Of a stretch of 41,329 bases of DNA, positions 33,360 to 40,314 are shown piece after piece; position 1 is the stretch's first letter; each line of letters opens with the position of its first letter. The stretch spans positions 1 to 41,329 of the forward strand of contig JAGQJE010000288.1 in the NCBI GenBank assembly GCA_020430775.1, given 5' to 3'. The position numbers were made by a program, and so were the translations under genes. The notes under the pieces are model-generated. The model saw only the letters and a list, made by a program, of their open reading frames with translations, made no database searches and was not told where the DNA came from. This stretch comes from Myxococcales bacterium (GTDB lineage: Bacteria > Myxococcota_A > Polyangia > Polyangiales > Houyiibacteriaceae).

Positions 33360-33428
33360 CCGCGCCGTCCTCGCTACGCATTCGGCCACCTTGCCGAAAA
33401 AGCCCTTCGAGTGCTACCGCAGACCCCG

Positions 33429-34370
33429 ATGCAGCTCGTCGTCATCATGGACCCCGTCGCTACCGTCAAGGTCGACGAGGACACGACGTTCGCCCTGATG
33501 CTCGAGGCGCAGTCGCGCGGGCACGCGCTCGGCTACTGCGAGGCGCGGGACGTCTCGTTCGAGCGGGGGCGGGTCGTGGCGACCGTGCGGCCCGCGACGG
33601 TGCAGCGCGACCCGAGCGCGCCGATCGTCCTCGGTCCGCCCGCGCGGCTCGATCTCGGCGAGGCCGACGCCGTGCTGATCCGCAAAGACCCGCCCTTCGA
33701 CGCGTCGTACTGGTGGCTGACGCTGCTGCTCGAGCACCTCGAAGGAGAGACGCTGGTCGTCAACCGCCCGCGGGGGCTCCGCGAGGCGAACGAGAAGCTC
33801 TACGCGCTGCACTTCGCCGCCGTGATGCCCGAGACGATCGTCGACGCCGACAAGGCGCGCATCCGGCGCTTCGTCGAGGCGGTGGGCGGTCGCGCCGTCA
33901 TCAAGCCCATCGACGGGCACGGCGGTGAGGGGGTCTTCGCGCTGGTCGCGCACGACCCGAACCTGAACGGGCTCATCGAGGCGGTCACCCGCGGCGGGCG
34001 CGAGCAGGCGATGGTGCAGGCCTTCATCCCCGAGGTGGCAGAGGGCGACAAGCGCATCCTGCTGATCGACGGGGAGCCGCTCGGGGCGATCCTCCGCGTC
34101 CCGCAGGGGGGCGACGTCCGCAGCAACATCCACGTCGGCGGCGCGGTGGTGCACGCCGAGATCACCGCCGCCGACCAGCGCATCATCGAGGCGGTCGCGC
34201 CGCGGCTCAGGGCGGACGGGCTGTGGTTCGTCGGGCTCGACGTGATCGGCGGGTTGCTCACCGAGGTCAACGTCACGAGCCCGACCGGCATCCAGCAGAT
34301 GTCGCGGCTCAGCGGAGAGAGCCGCGAGGCGCCGGTCCTCGACTGGATCGAGGCCCACGCCCGCGCCTGA
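33429..34370 (+). CDS. gshB: glutathione synthetase
   Basis: ATP-grasp ligase joining glycine to gamma-glutamylcysteine, the last step of glutathione synthesis, cytoplasmic. The 313 residues (E. coli enzyme about 316) start MQLVVIMDPVATVKVDEDTTFALMLEAQSRGH, the family's typical opening (IMDP...K..DTTF). RKDPPFDASYWWLTLLLE (substrate domain), VVNRPRGLREANEKLYALHF, VIKPIDGHGGEGVF (ATP-grasp Gly-rich loop), QAFIPEVAEGDKRILLIDGEPLGAILRVP, and GLWFVGLDVIGGLLTEVNVTSPTGIQ (Mg/ATP Glu-Asn) follow. No strong ribosome site is seen before ATG 33429. It converges with the SPFH operon 39 nt downstream. No gshA is present in the window, so gamma-glutamylcysteine must come from a gene elsewhere. Placement next to divergent ggt brings synthesis and breakdown of glutathione together. 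Confidence 0.96.
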   Translation: MQLVVIMDPVATVKVDEDTTFALMLEAQSRGHALGYCEARDVSFERGRVVATVRPATVQRDPSAPIVLGPPARLDLGEADAVLIRKDPPFDASYWWLTLLLEHLEGETLVVNRPRGLREANEKLYALHFAAVMPETIVDADKARIRRFVEAVGGRAVIKPIDGHGGEGVFALVAHDPNLNGLIEAVTRGGREQAMVQAFIPEVAEGDKRILLIDGEPLGAILRVPQGGDVRSNIHVGGAVVHAEITAADQRIIEAVAPRLRADGLWFVGLDVIGGLLTEVNVTSPTGIQQMSRLSGESREAPVLDWIEAHARA

Positions 34371-34409
34371 TCCCGCCGGACGCGCCGTCATTCGCGGGGG
34401 CGCGCCGGC

Positions 34410-35729
34410 TCACGCACCCGTCGCGGGCGGCGGCGCCGGCGGCCGCTCGCGCGGCTGGATTCGGTCGCGCAACGCGGCCACCAGGTCCACCCCGGACGCC
34501 GCCTCCACCTGCTCGGCCGCGCTGACGAGCGCGCGCGCGAGCGCGCCGTCTCGGGAGCCGCCATCCCGCTCCGCACCGGCGCCTTCGGGCGCGGCGCCCA
34601 GCACAGTCAGTCGGTCGACCGCCAGCGCGCCGATGGTCCCGCTCACCTGCTTCAGCACGGGCATGAGCTTCTGCATCAAGAGCACGTCGCGCCCGCTCGG
34701 GCCGCTCGCGCGGTAGGTCGCCGCGAGCTGCCGCAAGACGTCCGCCGTGGCGCGCCCTTGCTCGGCGACGCTCGCCGCGGCCGCCTTGGCCGCCGCGACC
34801 TCTTGGGCCTTCTTGGCCTCGGCGGGCTGGATGACGTCGGCCTCGAGCTGCAGGCGCACCTGCTCGATCCGCGCCTCCTGCATCTGCTGCTCGGCCCGCG
34901 CCTGCGCGATGTCGGCCTGCACGGCGGCGCGCTCCTCGGCGATCATCGCCTCGCGCTTGGTCCGCGCGTCCGCGATGCGGCGCTCGTTGTCCTTCTGCGC
35001 GATGGCGATCTTCGCCTCGACCTTGGCGATCTCGCCTTGCATCGCGTTGTGCCACTTGACCTCTGCGGCGGCCGCCTGCGCGTCGGCCTCGGCGATCTCG
35101 GCGTCGCGCCGGATCTGGGCGATGCGCATGCGCCCGATCGCGTCGAGGTACCCGACCTCGTCGCTCACGTTCTGGATCTTCAGGGTGTCGAGCACGAGCC
35201 CGATGCGGTTCAGGTCGTGCTCGGCCTCTTCGGTGAGCTTCACGGCGAACGCCTCTTTGTCCTGGTTGACCTGCTCCGGCGTGAGGGTCGCGAGCACGCC
35301 GCGGAGGTTGCCTTCGAGCGTCTCGCGCGCCACGCGCATGATCTCGTCGCGCGACCGCCCGAGGAAGCGCTCGAGCGCGTTGTGCAGGAGCGGCAGCTCG
35401 CCTGGGATCTTGATGTTGGCGACGCCCTGCACGATGAGCGGGATCCCGCCGCGCGAGTAGGCGTTCCGGACGTTGACCTCGATGATCATGTTGGTCAGGT
35501 CGATGCGGTCGACCGTCTCGACGATGGGCCGCCGCCAGCCGCGGCCGCCCTTGATGACGCGGTAGCCGATCGGAGCGCCGCCGGCCGTCACGCGCGTGCG
35601 GCCCGAGAAGACGAGCACCTCGCTCGGCTGACAGACGTACAGGTAGCGCCTCATGAGGAGGGCGCCGACGACCACCGCGATGAAGAGGATCGGCAGCAGG
35701 CCAACGATCACTGAGAGCAGCGCTTGCAT
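34410..35729 (-). CDS. SPFH (band 7/flotillin-like) membrane protein, downstream copy
   Basis: A 439-residue protein with one N-terminal transmembrane helix (LLSVIVGLLPILFIAVVVGALLM). Next is an SPFH/prohibitin-homology domain (YLYVCQPSEVLVFSGR..., IIEVNVRNAYSRGGIPLIVQGVANIKI, ERFLGRSRDEIMRVARETLEGNLRGVLATLTPEQVNQDK, LDTLKIQNVSDEVGYLDAIGRMR). A long charged coiled coil follows at about 200-330, rich in Ala/Glu/Gln/Arg (AEVKWHNAMQGEIAKVEAKIAI...). The tail is a helical region and a Pro-rich end. SPFH proteins oligomerise on the membrane and scaffold microdomains or protease complexes. The start overlaps the upstream paralogue by 1 nt (TGATG, 35727-35731), so the two are translationally coupled. 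The coiled coil makes homo- or hetero-oligomerisation with the partner likely. Confidence 0.88.
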   Translation of the reverse strand: MQALLSVIVGLLPILFIAVVVGALLMRRYLYVCQPSEVLVFSGRTRVTAGGAPIGYRVIKGGRGWRRPIVETVDRIDLTNMIIEVNVRNAYSRGGIPLIVQGVANIKIPGELPLLHNALERFLGRSRDEIMRVARETLEGNLRGVLATLTPEQVNQDKEAFAVKLTEEAEHDLNRIGLVLDTLKIQNVSDEVGYLDAIGRMRIAQIRRDAEIAEADAQAAAAEVKWHNAMQGEIAKVEAKIAIAQKDNERRIADARTKREAMIAEERAAVQADIAQARAEQQMQEARIEQVRLQLEADVIQPAEAKKAQEVAAAKAAAASVAEQGRATADVLRQLAATYRASGPSGRDVLLMQKLMPVLKQVSGTIGALAVDRLTVLGAAPEGAGAERDGGSRDGALARALVSAAEQVEAASGVDLVAALRDRIQPRERPPAPPPATGA

Positions 35730-37129
35730 CACACTCCCCCTCGCGCCGAGGTCCCGAAGGAGCCCGCGGAGCCCGGCGGTCTGGTCGGCCCTCGAGGCGC
35801 AGGCGGAGCGACCGGCTCGACGACGGCCGTGGGCGCGGCGAGGATGGCCGGGATGTCGACGCCCGTGCTCTGCGCGACGGCCCGCAGCACCGCGCTCACC
35901 ATCTTCGGGTAGGTCGCGGCGTAGCTCGCGAGGCCGCTGCCGTCGCCGGAGTCGAGCACGTGCACCTGCCGGACGTCGACGTGCGACAGGCTCTTCACGA
36001 CCTCGCCCACCAGCTCCTCGAGGTGCTGGATGACGTAGAGCTCGCGGGCGTGGGGGCCCATCTCGACCCACGCGGCGCTCATCCACTCGAGCACCTGCAC
36101 GGCGGCGGCGCCGTTCTCTGCCGTCGGCGCGGCGTCGCCCACCGCGAGGATCGCGCGCGCGCGCTGGTTCGCCTCGGCTGGGAGCACGACGTCGGCCTGC
36201 AGGCGCCGGTTCTCGAGTGTCGAGCGCAGCGCCTGCAGCTCGCGCTCGGCGGCCGCCCGCGCCGTCTTGGCGGCGGCGGCGGCCTCGCGCTCGACGGCCT
36301 CGGCCTCGCCGTCGAGCTCGGCCTGCACGCGGCGCAGCTCGTTCCGCTTCGACAGGACGCTCGTCTCGGCGGTGGCCTTGCTGACCTCCGCGCGCCGCTG
36401 CGACTCCGCCTGCGCGCGCGTGATGACCTGCTGCGCTTCGTTCTCGGCGTTCTGGGCGTCGCGCAGGGCCGCGGCGATCTGCGGGCGGCCGAGGGAGTCG
36501 AGGTAGCCGGTGTCGTCCGAGACGTTCTGGATCTTCAGCGTGTCGAGCTGCAGGCCGAGCTTGTGCAGGTCGTCCTCGGCGGCGGCGATGAGGCTCTCGG
36601 CGAACTTCAGGCGGTCCTCGTTCACCTCCTCGGGCGTGAGCGTCGCGATGACCTCACGCACCGCGCCCTCGAGGGTCTGCTGCGCGACGGTCTGCACCTC
36701 CTTCAAATCGCGGCCGAGGAAGCGCTCGATCGCGTTGCCGATGAGCTGAGGGTTCGAGTGGAGCTTCACGTTGGCGATCGCGTGGATCTTCAGCGGGATG
36801 TTCCCGCGCGAGTAGGCGTTGTTGACCAGGATGTCGATGGGGAGCAGGCGCATGTCGAGGAGGTCGACGCGCTCGAGGATGGGCACCCGGAACCCGCGGT
36901 GGCCCTGCTGGATGACGCGATAGCCGACGAGGCTCCCGTCGGCCGCGCGGTGGCTCTTGCCGCTGAAGACCAGCGCCTGGCTCGGCCGCGCGATGTAGAC
37001 GAAGCGCTTGGCGATGAGCGCGAGGACGATGAGCGCGAGGGCGATCGCGAAGCCCGCCGTCGCCGCCGCGGCGGCCGTGCGCGAGGCGACGGCGCCCGCC
37101 AACCACAGAATCAGTACCGAAGCCGACAT
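35729..37129 (-). CDS. SPFH (band 7/flotillin-like) membrane protein, upstream copy
   Basis: A 466-residue paralogue of the downstream SPFH protein. An N-terminal hydrophobic region (residues about 5-45, one or two helices) is followed by the SPFH domain (YIARPSQALVFSGKSHR, LLPIDILVNNAYSRGNIPLKIHAIANVKL, ERFLGRDLKEVQTVAQQTLEGAVREVIATLTPEEVNEDR, LDTLKIQNVSDDTGYLDSLGRPQIA). A coiled coil at about 225-325 (AQQVITRAQAESQRRAEVSKAT..., ELDGEAEAVEREAAAAAKTARAAA) and a helical domain then a Pro-rich tail follow. Clear co-linearity with the downstream copy indicates an old tandem duplication. An AGGGGGG ribosome site precedes ATG 37129. It follows the NfeD-like gene after 25 nt. NfeD and flotillin-like genes are a common operon pair; the two SPFH copies may form a mixed ring. 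Not a full eukaryote-type flotillin. Confidence 0.88.
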   Translation of the reverse strand: MSASVLILWLAGAVASRTAAAAATAGFAIALALIVLALIAKRFVYIARPSQALVFSGKSHRAADGSLVGYRVIQQGHRGFRVPILERVDLLDMRLLPIDILVNNAYSRGNIPLKIHAIANVKLHSNPQLIGNAIERFLGRDLKEVQTVAQQTLEGAVREVIATLTPEEVNEDRLKFAESLIAAAEDDLHKLGLQLDTLKIQNVSDDTGYLDSLGRPQIAAALRDAQNAENEAQQVITRAQAESQRRAEVSKATAETSVLSKRNELRRVQAELDGEAEAVEREAAAAAKTARAAAERELQALRSTLENRRLQADVVLPAEANQRARAILAVGDAAPTAENGAAAVQVLEWMSAAWVEMGPHARELYVIQHLEELVGEVVKSLSHVDVRQVHVLDSGDGSGLASYAATYPKMVSAVLRAVAQSTGVDIPAILAAPTAVVEPVAPPAPRGPTRPPGSAGSFGTSARGGV

Positions 37130-37154
37130 CGTCCCCCCTGCGCTCGCGCGCGAC

Positions 37155-37757
37155 TCAGCGCTCGACGCGCGCGATGCGCGCCGTCGTCCCGTCCATCTCG
37201 ATGATCATCGCCTCTTCCTGCGCCTCGAAGCAATCGTCGTCGGTCGTCGCGAGCACGTCGACCGTGTTGCCTCTCAGCTCGAGGCGCACCCGCCCGGTCC
37301 CGCCAGCCCGCACCGGCACCAGGACGCGGACCGTCTTGCCCACGTAGTCCTCGCTGTCGGACGCGCGGCCGCTCTCGTCCCGGGCCGCCGCTCGAAACGC
37401 GACCGCCGCGCCGCCGCCGCAGAGCGCGCCCACGGCGATGGCGAGCACGAGGCCGACGGCGGGCGACGCGAGAGACAGACCGTGCAGGACGAGTCCCGTG
37501 AGGCCGAAGAACGCGAGGAAGAAGGTCCAAAAGCGCACCGAGCGCAGCGGCCACAGGAAGACGTCGAGGCCGCCCGCGTCGACGTCCGCGTGGGCGAGCG
37601 CGTGCGGGTGCGCGCCGGCGTCGAGGTCATGACCGGCGTCGACGTCGTGGTCGAGGTCCGGGCCGGCGTCGACGTCGTGGTCGCCGCCGAGGAGCACCGA
37701 GGCACCGAGCAGCACCCCCCCGAGGACCAGACAAAAGATGTACGCGTAGACCAGCAC
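37155..37757 (-). CDS. NfeD/YuaF-like membrane protein with His/Asp-rich insert
   Basis: A 200-residue protein that starts with GTG 37757 (LVYAYIFCLVLGGVLLGASVLLGG is the first helix). Next comes a His/Asp-rich hydrophilic insert of about 40 residues made of HDVDAG-like repeats (about 26-62). Two more hydrophobic segments follow (SVRFWTFFLAFFGLTGLVLHGL; AVGLVLAIAVGALCGGGAAVAF). The C-terminal domain is OB-fold-like (YVGKTVRVLVPVRAGGTGRVRLELRGNTVDVLATTDDD...EAMIIEMDG), typical of short NfeD proteins such as B. subtilis YuaF. NfeD-type proteins pair with SPFH proteins in membrane microdomains. The SPFH genes follow directly (25 nt). The His/Asp cluster could bind metal, but it is a repeat expansion and may simply be a linker. 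The gene is divergent from the histidine kinase gene at 37974, across 216 nt. Confidence 0.82.
   Translation of the reverse strand: MLVYAYIFCLVLGGVLLGASVLLGGDHDVDAGPDLDHDVDAGHDLDAGAHPHALAHADVDAGGLDVFLWPLRSVRFWTFFLAFFGLTGLVLHGLSLASPAVGLVLAIAVGALCGGGAAVAFRAAARDESGRASDSEDYVGKTVRVLVPVRAGGTGRVRLELRGNTVDVLATTDDDCFEAQEEAMIIEMDGTTARIARVER
37618..37684. repeat. 30-bp tandem repeat within the NfeD-like gene
   Basis: Near-identical blocks containing CCGGCGTCGACGTCGTGGTC (37633 and 37663) in a 30-bp period, with a partial third copy to the left. They encode the repeated HDVDAG-type His/Asp insert of the NfeD-like protein. The period is a multiple of three, so copy-number change would keep the frame. Confidence 0.85.
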
Positions 37758-37973
37758 GCTCGGGGGCGAACGATAGCGGAAAAGCGCGCGTGCCGCCCGT
37801 CCCCCGGGAGCGGCTCGAGTCGCTCGACCGGCGCACGAGGTCCGCCGCGAGGGTTAGACATCGGTGGCGCGCTCGGCACGGGCTCACGGTGGCCGGCCGA
37901 GTCGGCTCGGCCGCACGATTGCGCGCCCTCTACGCTCGCACGCGCGCCGACTGCGTGTACGCTCAGAGTCCGC

Positions 37974-40310
37974 ATGCACGTGCCCGACTCGTCGCCCCCG
38001 ACCGTGTTTCGCGTCCTCGTCCTCTCCGCGGACGGCGCCCTGCGGCGCGCGCTCTGCGACGCCCTCTCCGAGCGGGGCCACCTGCTCCGCGAGCACGCCG
38101 GCGTCGACGACGCCCTCGCGGACCACGCGAGCCAGCCCTTCACGATGGTCGTGCTCGACACGGCGCTCCCCGGCGCCCTCGACATGGTCGCGGACCTCGG
38201 GGGGCCGGGCGAAGCACACTCGCCCCTCGTCGTCGCCGTCGGCCCGCCGATCGATGCCGCGGGGGCGGAGCGCCTGCTCGCGGTCGGCGTCTGCGACTAC
38301 GTCAGCCTCCCCTTGCAACCGGACCAGACCGCCCTGAGGCTGCTCGTCGCCGAGCGGACCGCGAGGGAGCGGCTCGACCGCGAGCTCGCCGAGCGCGCGC
38401 TGCGCCGAAGCGAAGCCGACCTGAGCGCGGTGATCGAGAACACGACGGACGCCATCTTCGCGGTCGACACGAAGATGCGCCTCATCGTCTGCAACTCCGT
38501 CGCGACCAGCGTCGCGAGCATGGCCTTCGACGCCGAGCTCGCGCCGCGGGTCAGCGTGCCCGACCTGATGCCCGTGGAGCACCGACGCCGGGTCGTCGAC
38601 GCGCTACGTCGCGCGCTGCGGGGCGACCAGTTCGTCCTCGAGTGGGAGGGCTCGATGTACGGCGTCCCGCTCTACATCGAGGCGCTGCTCAACCCGATCC
38701 GGACGGCGGACGGCTCGATCCGCGGGGCGTGCGTGTTCTTGCGTGACGTCACCGAGCGCAAGGCCGCCGAGGAGGCGCTCCGCCAGACGCAGCGGGACTT
38801 CCGCCAGCTCATCGAGCAGGCGCCGGACGGGATGGTCATCCTCCGACAGGGGCAGCTCGTCTACGTCAACCCGACCTTCGCGCGGATGCTCGGGTACGGC
38901 GACGACGCGCGCGCGCTGGTCGGCGAGCGATGGGTCGACCTCATCCACCACGACGATCGGGACGCCGCCCGGCGCGCCTTCTCGCCGGATCGCTCGGGCG
39001 GCGCGGTCGAGCATCGCCTCCACCACCGCGACGGGCGCGAGGTCCTCGTCGAGACGATGTCTGCGCGCAACATCGAGTTCGAGGACCAGCCGGCGCTCCT
39101 CATCGCCATCCGCGACGTCACGCAGCGCAAGCTCGGCGACGCGAAGCTCATGACCTCGGACCGGCTCACCTCGCTCGGCACGCTCGCCGCCGGGGTCGCG
39201 CACGAGATCAACAACCCGCTCGGCTACCTCAGCACGAACGTGCAGTACGTCTACGAGGCGCTCCGCGCGCCCGCGATGAAGGAGGTGGTCGGCGAGGACG
39301 TGCTCTCGGCGCTGCGCGAGTCGCTCTCGGGCGCGCGCCGCGTCCGCCAGATCGTCAAAGACCTCAACCAGTTCTCCCGCGCCGACGATCAGCAGGTCGG
39401 CCCGGTCGACGTCCACGCCGTGCTCGAGAGCGCCATCCAGATGACGGCGAACGAGCTGCGGCACCGGGCGCGCCTCGTCCGCGACTACGACCCCCGCTGC
39501 CCGCCGGCGCACGGCAACGACGGCCGGCTGGGCCAGGTCTTCGTCAACCTGCTGGCCAACGCGTCGCAGGCGCTCGATGTCGGCCGCGCCGGCGACAACG
39601 AGATCCGGCTGCGCACGCGCCCGCGCCCCGACGGCAAGATCGTCGTCGAGGTCGAGGACACCGGCCCCGGCATCCCGGAGGAGGTGCGACGGCGCGTCTT
39701 CGATCCCTTCTTCACGACCAAGCCGGTCGGCGAAGGCACCGGGCTCGGGATGTCGATCTGCCACGGCATCGTCACCGGGCTCGGCGGGCAGATCGAGATC
39801 GAGAGCGAGGTGGGCAAGGGCACGCTCGTGCGGGTGACGCTGAACGCCTCGACTGGCCGCGCGTCGCTGGGGTCGGGCTCGCGGCGGGCGCCCTCGCCGC
39901 TCGACCAGGATCGCGGGACCGCCCGCGTGCTCGTCATCGACGACGAGGCGCTGGTCGGGCGTGCGTTCGCGCGGATCCTCCGCGGTCACCAGGTGGTGGT
40001 CGCGGAGAGCGGGCGGGCGGCGCTCGCGCTCGTCGAGGGCAAGCAGTTCGATCTCATCTTCTGCGACCTGATGATGCCCGACCTGTCCGGGATGGACTTC
40101 TACGAGGTGCTGCGGCAGCGGCAGCCCGAGCTGTGCGAGCGGATCGTCTTCATGACCGGCGGCGCCTTCACGCCGCGTGCGCGCGAGTTCGTCAGCTCGG
40201 TGGAGAATCTCGTGCTCGAGAAGCCCATCGACCTCTTCGAGGTGCGCAGCTACGTCTCGCAGCAGCTCGAAGGCGGCGCCATCCGCTCGGTCCCGCCCCC
40301 GCGGCCTTGA
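37974..40310 (+). CDS. hybrid sensor histidine kinase with N-terminal receiver-like, two PAS and C-terminal receiver domains
   Basis: A 778-residue soluble (no membrane segment) two-component kinase. Order: receiver-like domain about 12-130 (VFRVLVLSADGAL, VVLDTALPG with Asp 62); PAS about 145-265 (LSAVIENTTDAIFAVDTKMRL, CVFLRDVTERKAAEEAL); second PAS about 275-385 (FRQLIEQAPDGMVILRQGQLVYVNPTFARMLGYG). HisKA follows with the phospho-acceptor His 410 in LAAGVAHEINNPLGYLS, then the ATPase domain with NDGRLGQVFVNLLANASQAL, VEDTGPGIPEE, and FTTKPVGEGTGLGMSICHGIVTGLGG. The C-terminal receiver has VLVIDDEALVG and Asp 698 in LIFCDLMMPDLSG, with the conserved Lys in VLEKPI. The N-terminal receiver keeps the Asp but has only one acidic residue in the usual acidic pocket. 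ATG 37974 is the start; the upstream open frame is non-coding. No response regulator is adjacent. Confidence 0.9.
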   Translation: MHVPDSSPPTVFRVLVLSADGALRRALCDALSERGHLLREHAGVDDALADHASQPFTMVVLDTALPGALDMVADLGGPGEAHSPLVVAVGPPIDAAGAERLLAVGVCDYVSLPLQPDQTALRLLVAERTARERLDRELAERALRRSEADLSAVIENTTDAIFAVDTKMRLIVCNSVATSVASMAFDAELAPRVSVPDLMPVEHRRRVVDALRRALRGDQFVLEWEGSMYGVPLYIEALLNPIRTADGSIRGACVFLRDVTERKAAEEALRQTQRDFRQLIEQAPDGMVILRQGQLVYVNPTFARMLGYGDDARALVGERWVDLIHHDDRDAARRAFSPDRSGGAVEHRLHHRDGREVLVETMSARNIEFEDQPALLIAIRDVTQRKLGDAKLMTSDRLTSLGTLAAGVAHEINNPLGYLSTNVQYVYEALRAPAMKEVVGEDVLSALRESLSGARRVRQIVKDLNQFSRADDQQVGPVDVHAVLESAIQMTANELRHRARLVRDYDPRCPPAHGNDGRLGQVFVNLLANASQALDVGRAGDNEIRLRTRPRPDGKIVVEVEDTGPGIPEEVRRRVFDPFFTTKPVGEGTGLGMSICHGIVTGLGGQIEIESEVGKGTLVRVTLNASTGRASLGSGSRRAPSPLDQDRGTARVLVIDDEALVGRAFARILRGHQVVVAESGRAALALVEGKQFDLIFCDLMMPDLSGMDFYEVLRQRQPELCERIVFMTGGAFTPRAREFVSSVENLVLEKPIDLFEVRSYVSQQLEGGAIRSVPPPRP

Positions 40311-40314
40311 GCGC

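Noticed and set aside
34371-34409. Intrinsic terminator between convergent gshB and the SPFH operon
   Set aside because: No stable stem with a T-run on either strand was found in the 39-nt gap.
37008-37973. N-terminal extension of the histidine kinase by 322 codons
   Set aside because: It is antisense to the NfeD-like and SPFH genes, Arg/Asp-rich and without domain; the receiver-like domain begins just after ATG 37974.
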